A DNA stretch of 64,000 nt, taken from positions 884,127-948,126 of the forward strand of contig VZRN01005166.1 in assembly GCA_013397935.1 (NCBI GenBank), in the 5' to 3' direction. Each line of letters opens with the position of its first letter. The first letter of the stretch is position 1. Under the pieces are notes generated by a model. The model made no database searches. It worked only from the letters and a program-made list of their open reading frames with translations, and was not told where the DNA came from. Position numbers and translations under genes: made by a program. The DNA comes from Dasyornis broadbenti. Taxonomy: Eukaryota; Chordata; Aves; Passeriformes; Dasyornithidae. Positions 1-12,700 of this stretch are shown in pieces.

Positions 1-142
1 TTAGGAAATAAAATGTAAGTAATTTACTCTCCATAAAAAGCACCCCTTCCAGTATGAATACTAATAACTAAATATTTTTTCTAAGATTATGATAAAATTA
101 AACAAAATAAATCAATGATAATACCTTGTTCTTTTTACACAC

Positions 143-720
143 CTGTGGTGGCCCACTCAGCAGCAGCCTCCTTGGGTGAAAGGTGTCCATTCTGCCCTCA
201 TTTCTATTGTTGTAGTCCATATGGATTGGCTTGGGAACTGTCCATTGGCGGTAGTACAGAGACTGCTCCGTGCACGTCATCATCTTACTCATAAGAGGAC
301 GAAAAGAACTTGCCCACATAACAGAATGGTAAGGCAAGAGGGAAGAGGATTTGGGAAGACCACTGCTATCTGTAGAAGTAATAATGTCATAAACCAGTTT
401 GGGCAGGAAAACTATGGGAGGCTGTTTTGATGCTTTGGTCATGGAGCATTGAGAAGTCTGTAGGATGAAGGAGTTATGAGTAGGTGCAGAGGAGGAAGAG
501 GAGGAGAAAGGTGAGGAGGATGACGAGGTGATGGAGACTTGGGCATTTTTTATGTTTTGTTTCATATCCAGCTGTTCAGTTACTTGTGGCAAGTGTTTGC
601 TGATTGTTGTTTGTGCCCCCTTGTCTGCTTTCTGCTTCTGCCTTTCATAGTTATTTGTAGTTTCTTCAGTGCTGTTGCTTAGGGCTTGGGGAGGAGATGA
701 CTCAGTGCAGAATGCTGTAA
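143..720 (-). CDS. GREB1: GREB1 coding exon 21 (residues 1141-1333), Ser-rich linker and start of P-loop-like motif
   Basis: An exon of 578 bases. It opens with a variable linker (TAFCTESSPPQALSNSTEET) and a Ser run (SITSSSSSPFSSSSSSAP). It then encodes the conserved SQCSMTKASKQPPIVFLPKL, DIITSTDSSGLPK, SVMWASSFRPLMSKMMTCTE, QSLYYRQWTVPKP and HPRRLLLSGPPQ. The donor is CCACAG|GTGTGT. The exon stops within a GPPQ-x-GKT P-loop-like motif, whose remainder should be in the next exon, left of the window. After it the frame reads intron. Confidence 0.92.
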
Positions 721-3700
721 CTAAAAGAAAATTTATATTTCAACACAGTACAACTATCTCTGCTAGTCAATGCCACAGTTAAACAAAACACAACAAATAA
801 TCATCTTGATAGATTGTCCAGCAAACATTGCAATCTTGCTCTTCTTCCTTTGGCCTTCCTCATACAAGAAGCCATAATGGGACTAGTTTGGAGTATTCAT
901 TTCAATGTAGAAAGTGGCTTTTAAAGTACTGAAGTGCACAGGAAAGATGTCAGTGATTGTCCTGTCCTCTATTTTCCTCACACATTCCTTGCTTAAGGTG
1001 TTCACCAGATCCATTAATCATTCAAGACAAATACAGAATTACTGAAACCATTTTTAAATGAATTGAAGAAAATAAGTATTCCACTCTATTACCCCATCAC
1101 ATTACAGACATGTCTACACAGAGTGACATCTAAAACTGTCCTCTGAGTCAGCTCTGCTCTGGCACCCATGTATGTGTCACTGCAGCACTTAGGCTGATCT
1201 AATAAAACCTGGCAGCTCTCAAGTCCCTGGTGCTAGATAACACATTAGTGCATTCACACAGCCTTGGGTTAGCTCAGAGAATATACTGAACTCATGAATG
1301 TAGGCCATGAATATGTAATGGAGATACACCCCTCAGATAATTGCTGATTTTCTGAAAGCTGTATATTTTTACCCTATATATTTTAACTATGAAGATTTCT
1401 TGAAAGTTTAACACATGTTAAGTGGTTATGAGCATCTTTAATGCTTAGTGAAAGATGGTATGTAAAGATTTCAGTCTTCAAAGTAGACTGAGAACTGCTT
1501 GTGGCATCAGTCTACACAAGATTTTAGAAATACCTGCCTAAGGCTGAACATAGATTAAACCAGATTTCCTCTCATGGAGAAAACAACTGTCCTGGTTCTC
1601 AAAAAACCTCTACATTTTAAATGAACGAAGGTCAGTATTTTCTCTTGATTTCAAGAAATAGTAAGATATCCTCTAACTGCCTATTAATCTAAAGTAGTAG
1701 TAAAGGCCATTAGCAATAAATACAAAAGTATCACCAGCACCACGAATAGTTGCAAGTAACACCACTATGACATCCCTCAAAATACCAGCAGCCAAGGGCA
1801 CAGGAAAAAAAAGAAAGGAAAAATATTTCTTTAACCACAGATAACCTGAGGGCACAGAGCCACAGGCAGGCCACATCGACACTGTAGAAATTATGAGCAG
1901 CCCAACTTCAAAGAGAAAAAAACATTCTGAAAATTAAAGTGATGAAGCTTATCCAAAGTTTTCAATTTTTTTTTTCCTTTTGCAACCACCACTGTGCCTG
2001 TAGAAAAGAAATTACAGGCCAAATATGCATGGTACCATGTTGCAAACTCCAATAAGATCAAAAAGAATTTACTGTCACTGATAAAATGTTTTAAAAGCTT
2101 CATGATATTGCAACTTTTAGGAAGTTATGGTACAATTTATATTCCCCATTTTTATTCAATTCTCCTCTTAATATTATCTACATTAAAAGCAAGTAAATAA
2201 AGTTATCAGACAAAAGAGCTGTAGTAGTTCTCAACATTCCTTCATACTTTCTACATCAGTTTGCAGATTAAAATGAAACTGTTTAAAAAATTATCCACCT
2301 CAAAAAGAGCTTCCAAACAGTGTAAAATTAATGAGTGAACATTCCAGGGCAATACCAAAAAGCTAAAAATAACAATGAAAGGAACATGCCTTTTCTCCCT
2401 CATACAGGAAAAAAAAAAAAAAAAATTAAATGTGAAGCATGTTTCTTTTTGCATAAATTGTTATAGCTTCAGTGAACACACCCAGCTATCACAATATTAA
2501 CTGAGGATTTATACCTCAGTGTCACATAATAAAGAAGCACCTAGTTTAGGGACCCCATCACATGACAATTTTTCAAGCAAGAAAAGATCCAATTTCCTGT
2601 ATTTCAGAAGTCTCATTCTTACTTTTTTTTGTCACTTTAAATTACCCCATTAAAATAGGCCTTATCAAAACCTTAGTGATTTATGCCTTTTATTATTTAT
2701 CTAATAAGCTAAGGTCTCTTTTATGTCCCAAATTTAAATTAACAGAGGTGATCTTATGGTCTTACTGGAAGCTTTTGAAGAGAGAGATGAAGACGCAGAG
2801 TCATGGGAACGAGATCTTTCTCTTTTCATAGGACTTCTCTTTTCTGAAGTAGAACCTGTTTCATGAATGATAGTAAGGGAAAACAAAATCAAAATATAAT
2901 TTAGTAAGCCTGTAAGTCACGGCTACATTGTCAAAGTAGAGAAAAGTACACTACGGTTTGTGTGGGACTTGTCTTCATTCTGACACTGTTTTCAGTATGG
3001 AGAGTATCTGCTCCTACCACGCAATGTTGGATCAGCCCATGGTCTAATTTACCTATGCTGAGCTGCAATAGCTTCACAAATATCAGTGCTGCAACCACGA
3101 GCTGGTAATATCTAGGCCTGTTGCAACCATCATTTCTCTTCCAACCCATGTCTTACATTCCTCACTAATGCAGTGTCAGGGAAACCAGCAGGCAACAAGC
3201 TCTATTTTGTCAGTATGTTATGAACTTACCTCCTACCCCTCACAGCTTAATGGCCAGATTATATCTCAGCTTTTGATGATGAAAATCTGTAACTGGATAG
3301 CCATCAAAGCCATTCACTTAAGATTCCTAGCTCAGGCTTCTAAGTTAAAATGCTTGTTTCTGTATAGTGTTAACATGATAAACTGAGACAAAAGCACTGC
3401 CATCAGAAAACTTAGACTGTAAGCCTATCTCATGTTCTGAATTGGACTCTGGAAGACCACATCATACTTCATGGACTAGGAGAGAAGCCTTAGACAACTT
3501 AGGAGCCCATTTGACTCAGATCACATACAATCTCAGCATACTTCAACTAAATGGACAGAACTACACATCACAAGAAGTACTCATCACATCTGAAGCAGGC
3601 ATCCACTGAACACAGTTTCGACCTCAGGTATTTCATTCCTCTATGAAGGGTATATACTGCATTAAAGAAAGTATTTTTGTTCAGCTTGTTCTGCTTTCAT

Positions 3701-6700
3701 TTTCAGTGAGCAATAACTTCTTAGGTGAACAGTAATTGGCTTTCTTACTCTTCATAGTATAGAAATAAAAATGAAGGCAAGTTGTTTGAGATTTAAATAC
3801 TTTACAGGAATAACAATCCTTTGTTTTCCACAGGCACAACAGACAGTAAAGAAAAGTGTAAAGAACTAATAAATAACTGATAATGCCCATCAATTAGAAC
3901 TTAAAAAATCCCAAAAAGCAATTGTTCCTGGGTAAATTATTGTTGTTTTTTTACACATTTATATGTTCTTAATTGGTCTTTTAAGAAATGATGAATTCAC
4001 CAACTCTACACTGTCAATTTGAATTCATGGGTGTTTTCAAGGAGAACTCAGAAGTTTCTATGCTGAGATATGTTTTCTATCCATACTATTTAACACCTTA
4101 CAAACTAGAGACTACTCAGCTGTACTATATACTGTTTCCTTGAAAAGAATCTTTATCACTGACATCATTGTAAGCATAGGTTCTGTAGCATCAGTCAGGG
4201 ACGGTTTAGTTGGAGCTGCCAGTGCCCTGAGGATAGGTCACTGCTTCTCAGACAGCAAATCGCACCCTTCCCTGCTGGGGAGAGAGAGTGCAGAGGGTAC
4301 TCTGAACAGTGAATGTCACTGGGTGTTCCTACTTGAGCTCCGCTTTGAGGCTGTCAGAACATAGAGGGCAGTGGAGGAACAGAGCAGGGAGCCAGAAAAG
4401 AGAGAGATAACAGATGCAGCAGTAGAATTGCAAGAAGTTAAAATCCATCAGCAGCAGCAGTCCCAGGCAGGGAGGGTGAGAAAACACAGCTTCAATGAGA
4501 TGAAACAAAACCAAGGAGCAGAGCTCACTCAGTAAGACTAAAGTGAGAAACCCTCACCCACACACTTCTGCTTTTGCTAATAATTTTCAATAATTTTACA
4601 GCTTCTTTTATTACCAGTAATAAATAATACCTTCTGTCACTATTTCTTCATCTTCATTATCAGTACTGCTTAGTTTCTCCGGGTCACTTTCTAACACATC
4701 ATTCACAACTGCTTTCTCTGTGTGAATTTCTGAGCTCACGAAGTATGCTGCCAAACCAAGTTCTTGCTCCAGGGTTGTCCTCACCAAAGAAGATGAATTT
4801 ATTAAACGTAGGTCACAGTACCTCAGTGATCTGGAGAGAAACAAGAGGAGCTAGTATGAAATCTCACTGTAATCCACTGCCATATGTCTTTTAGAAACAC
4901 AGCCAAAGGGGAATTTTTTCATGATTTGCTTCAGCCACGGATGAGATAGAACACAGTATTTTGTGCTTGATAAGTGTATGCACCATTGTGGTGCATACAT
5001 TTTTCTTTCTCTTAACCCAGCTATGCAACTTAATCTAGCGCACTGAACATTAGCATCAGCATAAGAGAAAGAATAATCATTGGAGTTCTAAATCTAACAC
5101 ACAGAATGGGATTCAGTCGAACATACAAAAACATTTAATGCCTCAGGGCATCCTGTCTGGCTTCCAGCTGCCATTGCAGAAGGCTCTGATATCTGCACAC
5201 ATCCTGGAGCACATATGCCAGCACCATGCAGATTTCTCAGCTACATTGAGAAACCTAAGCAGCTATACTTCTTTTTTTAACATACACATTCTCTCCTCTA
5301 AACTGGCATAACTCTCATAATATTTTTGGAGTTATTTACATTTTGTTATAAGCAGAAGGTTATTAGCAATTATGTGTGGGTTGTATTTATGATATAAAAA
5401 CTGCCAAAAAATGGCAAAGAAACACCTTTACATTGAAATATGTTTTCTTCTCACACAAGTAATTATACAGTTAATCTTTAGCCATTGGATAGAAAACTGC
5501 CACTGAGAAAAGAGCGGATCTTCTTACCGTGGCAAAGACTCCCCTTGTGGATCCATCCCACTAAATATCAATATACAAGGCAAACCTTCCAATTCCAAAT
5601 AGGTCTGTGGCCTCCAATCTACATCCTCAATTTTCTGCCAGATCTGTATAAGGTAGAAAAATCCTGTTGGACATATCTGTAACTATATAATAGTTTTCAT
5701 ATATATATATTTAAAATAAAAAGGCAGAAAGGCACACTTTATCATCCATTGTAAGAATCCACTTGTACAGTGGAAGAGAAGCCACACAGCAGAGCCAACT
5801 TCAACACAGATAGATCTCACAGTTCCTAGAGCATTACAGGCAGCAATCTGCCTGCTGTAAATCTGAGAACACTGGGATGGTTTGTTCCAGCCTGAAAAGC
5901 CTCCCAGCATTCAAGCTGCATAGACAGCACTGAGACCAGGGCATATGGCAAATATGGCACAGTGGAGAGTAAAGATGAGCAGGAGTTTTGGGGGAGAGAA
6001 GAGAGTATAGAGGGTTGCTTCTTGAGGCAGATAATAAATGAATGTCTGTGTCTAAGGAAGACAATAAGCTACAAATGAGACCTTTACACCTTAGAGGAAC
6101 AGGAGAAAGTTGGAAGTGTTCAACACACACCACTGTCCCCATTTATAGTCCTCTGCAGTCTCCCACTCTCCTCTACAGCTATTGGTTTTCCTGATAGCTT
6201 TATGAGAAATCTGACAACTAGATCTATTGTTTGACTGTTTAGCATCTGGCTATATTGCTTTACTCGCACCAGTTAGTCGTTTTTGCTGTAAGACTGATCT
6301 ACAGATAAGGAGAATCTACAGTGAGGTCAACTTACTGTACACCTCAGTACTCAAGTACAACTCAGCCTCTGACAGCTGTACATGTTCCCCTACTATACAT
6401 GTCAGAGAACATAATCAGGATGGGATTCAAGACTAAAACTGATTTTTCAGAGTAAGCTGTGCCTAATTTATAGCAGAATGAGATCAGCATTAGGCCCTGG
6501 ATCTCAAATTACTTCATCTAACATGTAATGAATCAGAGTGAACAGTGTACCATATATATCTATTAAAATATTCTAGAATGGAAATACATTTTTGCTTTGG
6601 CAATCAGATGATGGTAATTTTATGAAGAGCAAAGGAGGCTCTTATTAAACAGATGACCTATGACTCTGGACTTCAAGGTTATAAATTAATCCATAAGCCA

Positions 6701-9700
6701 AAATATGGTTCAGAAAGCTCTGAACACCAGGGTGCTCCAGCATCCACAACTTCCATCACTGATCAGTAGGCAAATCAGTTTTCTTTGCCACCTGCTGGTG
6801 ACAAGAATAATGTAACTCTCAACTAGTCACTGATTAAAATATTTTTTTGCACTGTGAGGTTTTTGTGAGAAAATTCAGCTAAAATTGAACTTTTTATTCG
6901 GCTTTTTAAATGTATTTCTTACAGTGCTTTTAGATAAAAGCATTTCAACTGTTTATGAGGGTTGCTACTGGAAGTCAAATTCTAGCCATGTTAGTTAATA
7001 CTCCACTGAGCATTAACCAAGGCAGGACAGGAGAGGTGTCACAGACAGTATGTCTAAAAGGTAAAAGTCATGCTCCTCATGGCAGTTTTTATTTTTACTA
7101 TAAGACTCTGCACTTCAGCTCGTGACCATAACTCTCACCAGTAAAGTCTCCCCACCTACCCATCTAAAGAAGCTTCCCAGCTTTCCATTCTGCAATTTAC
7201 CTTTAGCTGCTCCACAAAATGCTTCCCTATTGTGATTCCGGAATTAGGATTTCCCAAGATTATTTCAAAGTTATCTTCAAGGGCAAGTCTTTCCCTTACA
7301 TTATACAGACGTTCATATGCCACTGCAGCCAGCGGAATACACGGAATTCTCAACACTACCATGAGGCCATGGCCACTAGGACATTGTCTTGAAGAGTTTA
7401 TTAGATTTTGGGTGATCTCCAGAGTTTCAACTGAGGTGTAATTCTTCATCTGAGAAAGACCACACACTGCCATCATAGCTGCAGAGTAGTGTTGGATGAG
7501 GACAAAAGTCCTTATCACTGCACTGTGTAATCTGGGGAACCTGAAATAAAGGGTGAATTAAATAGCGAAGTATTAAAGGGTGAAGTGGAAAAGCTATTTT
7601 TCACAAAATATACTAAACTCAGGATTTTCTCCTGTAAAAAATCCTTCATATCTACTACACAACTGAATCTCACCCATTGCAGTTGTAAAGTATTTACAAG
7701 CTGTCATTTCACAATCAGAACTGATGTTGTCTCTCCAGTTTTCTTAGTAAAGATTTACCAAGCAAGTAGTCCAGTAAGGTTACATCACTTTAGATTATCC
7801 ATACCTTACTGTTGTTACCAAATTTATCACAGAATATTAGCTGAGGGACTCAATAATATCATCAACCAAAAATATATTCTCAATAAGAATAGTATTCTTC
7901 ATTGTGTGTCATTCTTAAGGGGCAGAAGGAAGATGGGATGTTTCTCTTGTTTTCTGACTGAAGCCCTGAACCAACTTACTTTTGTGTTCAAGAGGATTAA
8001 ATATTTAGGCAGCAACCAATGAGCACTCCAACTTCCCAAGCCCAGCTACATCTGTCTCAATCCCCACTCTATGGAAAGGAGATCCATCCAATAGCTTCCT
8101 GTGTTCTGATTTTCACCCAGAAATGAAACCCAGGTGCACAGATGATGCAATGTTAGATCATTATAATACAGAGGTAGTTACAGGTCACAAGAAGAACACA
8201 CTGTAAATTGCATTGCTAAGCAGTGTGCATGCTCATAGCAAGAGGCAGCCTTGACTGATGACATTGCTGGTCTAATATATACTAAATAGACAGAACGAGA
8301 AAATAAGAACAGGTGAAATGCCTTGCATATGTAAATGATGTATAAAACAGGGAGAAGCAAAAAAAACCCAAAAACCTGGGCTTCTAGCTAGTAACCTGAG
8401 TCACTAAAAAGGACTTCCTAAGCTTCCCATGTTAAATAAAGGAGGGTCCCATACCTCTTTCCCAAAGCCATGACCATTGCTTCAAAAGAGCTGTCATACC
8501 GAAGCAGTGGAATACTATGTCCAGAGAGGGTGGACTCAATGAATTCTGACAGTCCAAAGTATTTCTTGTTTTCATGGTATAAATCTACACCCTAAAGCAA
8601 ATGAAGCAATAAAAACATAAGAGTAAAGTTTATCAATAATTAATTTACAAGTGATTAACCACTGGTATCCCATATACTTAGAATCACATTCTCTAATAAA
8701 AATACATCTATTCAGACATATTAAAACAAGAAGAGAAAGAAACAGAATTAGGCTTTTTTGAGAAAATGAAAGTTTGACCCAATTTTTCCCCATTTCTTTC
8801 TCTCTCCCCACATATACATATACACAGACAAAACAGCTATAGGGAATAAATATGCACATATATGAAGAAAATCCGTCTATGTATATATATTTATGCAGTA
8901 ATTCACTAGAGACAGAATTGAAGATGATTTCCATTTATGTAGCTCAAAGATTTTTAGCAGAGCTACTAGGGTTTATAGGAGATATAAAAGGAATACAGAA
9001 AAAAAAGCTAGAAAGGATAAGCAAAGGAAAAACGAATTTGCCACAGACTGAACAAGATGTCATTCAAACCTCATTCTAGTTTGCAAAAATCATGGGGACT
9101 TCACAGTTTTGTCAAGTATATAAATGGAAAATAACATGAAAAGCTCACAAAAGCACCTCAAAGCATCCATCTTACATTGCTGTATGAAGAAGGCCAGTGG
9201 ATCTCATTGTAAGGGCTGATATGAGTATGCTGTGTCTGCAGCGCATAGGGGAAGGAAGTCACATGGAGGGTCACAATATTTGGTGCCTCTTTCACCTCCC
9301 TGCAGTTCAATAGTCTATCAACAAGTCCTGTCGACAGCTCTGTTTGAGGATAAAGACTATGCATAGCACTGCAAAAGAAGAAACCCAAAACTCTCCAAAG
9401 TGATCAGGAAAAGGGAACATTTGTATCAGTGGAATAGCTTAAACCTGGATGTGAAATCGAAGTTAAAGGAAATTAGGACTCTTCTTTTACCCTGAAATTG
9501 TTGCACAGAAGGATGGGAAAAGAAATTCAAATTATTTCACTCCAACTAAAAATTTCTGTGAGTCTGAGTAGCTCTCTAGCTAGCAAATTACTATTCCCTT
9601 AGAACTACCAGAATATGAGAGATAAAGGATGAAAGGAAGCTGATGGCGCAGTTACCAGTAGACATACAGTCCAGTAATAACTGTGGTCAGATTGTTAGTG

Positions 9701-12700
9701 CTGCCCTTAACAAAAGATGATTCTAACCTACAAAAATCAAGATAGAAAAGTACAGATGGTAAGTCAATATGACAGAAAAAGAGAGAAAAAGCAAAGAATT
9801 GTTATTCTTAGAGCAAATCCCAGTATCATGAAACACTGACAGTCGATTCCTTGTTCCTGTGCAAAATTTCAGTCCAAATTCATGCTATTTAATTTTTGGC
9901 ATTTACCTGCCTATGTATCTTTATTAAATATAAAACAGAGTTAAGCAGCAATTCAGGTACGTGCCCACCACTCAAGGATGCTATATGAATAAATGCCTCA
10001 AAGGCTGGGACAGCTGCAAAAGCTCCTAAGACAGGGGAGTTGAACAGAAACCCTCAGATGCAAAGTTTCATTGAAAATCATCATTCGTAACCAGTGTAAA
10101 AGACAAGATCTTCTCACTTCATTCACAAGCCAGATTCCACAGGTTTTGGTTTCAGAAACACTACCATGATCCCAAAGCTGGAATATGTTGGTGTTTCTGG
10201 AATTCAGAATGTTCTGCAACCTCCCCAAGAGCCTCAGAACCAGACAGCAAAAGCAGCCCCACTTCTCAGCAGGCAGGTTGTTGAGAAGCTATGGAAACAG
10301 AGCTCTGTGAGGGAAGCAATGAGTTATGCAAATGAGCTGATGGGGAACTTGGTAAACACCAGACAGAAACTTTCCTCTTTCCCTCAGAACTTTACCTGGC
10401 ATCACTACACATCCACAGAAGCTTTCAATTCTTACAAATCAGTGATTGTGGGAAAAAAAAAAAACTGAAAAATTTCCAATCAGTTAAAAAAATAGGCAGC
10501 AGTGTTGGCTCACTAGTTGTCTATTCACTGGGTAGGAGTTTTGCAAGTTTTACAGCCCAGAGGATGACGAGCTCTGTGTGCTTTCACAAGAAGCTTTCCT
10601 CTGAACTAATGACAACTAGCAAAAACAACAATAGCTGTGGCTGAGAGTAGATAAAAATGAAGAGCAAAAAAAGCTGAAATGTTCCACTGAGACACAATAT
10701 AATAAGCAGGGTAAGAATAAGTCACGAAGGACCTTAAAACATGTTTATTCAATGGATGGGGAGACGGAGTTAGCAGAAAGATGCAAACAAAGATGAAGGA
10801 AGGGATAAATCTGAAAGCTCATCTTGAGAGATAATGCAGATAATAATAATTTCTCTAAAAGCAAGTTACAGTTTTCTTACCTCATTAGATCCCAGTGTGC
10901 ATGATCATGAATTAGGACAAATAGTGTATGTGGATTCTGCATAGAGTTTTGTAAAAAGACTTTGAATTTAATTTGGGCTTCTGCATCTAGTTTCATAACA
11001 TACTGTTCCACTCTCTGCTTTGTAAGATGTTCCTTTTCTAATCCAAGTTCTAATAAAATACCTAAAAAAATTGAACAAGAGTCAGTATTTCCAGATATGA
11101 ATACATCTATGAATGTCCTATAAATCTAAAATAAAGCTAACTAATGAGCACCTGAGTGCCAGAGATGAAACAAAGTCTGTTGATAAGTCACTTCAGAGGG
11201 TGGAACACAAATCAAGAAATCAATTTTCTCGAAGGAACCCAAATCAAGATTTTGAGTGCTGGAGTCAGCAATTGAGCAAATATGAGACAGCAATTTCTGA
11301 GCCACTGCTAGCTGGAATGGACGAATTTGATGTCGTTCAATTTCATAACCTGGAAAAAGGCAAAATTCTGTTTAGATATATGCCCAAAGTCTAATCTAAA
11401 GCAAAATGTTAAGAGTTTGGCAAAGAATGACTGATCTACCCTTGAAGGCATTTTGCTTATTTACAGGAGTTCATTTATGAAAATCCATATAGAATATACA
11501 AAGAAATCTTTCTGTATTTGGACTTTTTGATCTTCTAAGTGTCTGAGACCTGAAAGTGAATTTAAACAGTAGCATTCTGCTACCACTGAAGTAAGACTTA
11601 AAGCTTCAAAAACTGTGATTCCCAGTGGAATGAAGCAGAACATCCATTAGTGCAAATCTGAATATTCCAAGACACAAGTTCCTGTTTGCCTCAGGACTTT
11701 TGCCTCCAGGAGCCTAGGACTCTGCCCAGATGGATCTAACTGCACCTAGAGACTTGGTCTCCAGCTGCCTCTTTAGAACATCCTTCTTACTTACTTGTAC
11801 ACACAGCTGTTCCTGTTCCATTCACTGCTGTTGGTTTATTCACTGAAGCAGAAAGCGATGAAGAGATGTGCCCTTGGTTTTCCTGATAAAATTTCTCCAG
11901 CAAAAGATCAATGTCACCCTCTATCAAATTGAAGGGATAGTGGAAGAAACATCCATGTTAATAAGAGCTGCATTTCATACTGATTTTGTTTCGTAGATCT
12001 TAAAAACTTTATATACGTTTGCTAGCTATCCTGCCCTTGGCTTATTGGCTATTTTACACAGGAACCCTCTTGTTATTTTCTATTGCATCTGTTTTTACAG
12101 ACTAGCACTTATAAAATGAAAACCAGACCAGGGAATGACAAACCATGTCTGCAGACCAGCTAGGACATCTATGGAATGTGGTAGAAAACTAACCTCAAAG
12201 CCCTGATGCAAACCAGCAACAACAAAGATATGAAACTGGCTTAGTTTATATTCAGACCATGGATCCCTAATGTTCACTAACAAGGATTACTAGAAAGTTG
12301 AGAAAAATCTGATAAATATTTCTAAAACTCTAACATTTTTGAGAGACAGAAAGAAAAATAATTTGCAATGTAGCCAAAAGAAAAATATTAGTTTTGTAGC
12401 TATACACAATGCTGAAGCAAGCAAGGCATGTTTTATTGATGTATTGCATATCTGCAAACATATCCACTTCTATAGAGCAGGGGCCCTACTTACAGATGAA
12501 AGCTACACAGAGAGTACAATATGCCTGATGTGGGCATTAATATTTTCTCAGCAGTTGAAAAGATGTTTGAGAATGTCTGCACTGAGCTCAGAAGGGCAGG
12601 GCCTGCCCTGTGAAGTGCAGTTCAGTGGATATAGGTGGCAACTATTTTTAGGATGCTCATTTACTTGTCAATAGCAATACAAAAAAACCAATAGCAATAG

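Noticed and set aside
7585..8022. 145-codon plus-strand open frame in a GREB1 intron
   Set aside because: No family resemblance or splice context, and antisense within an intron. Length is within chance for this much sequence.
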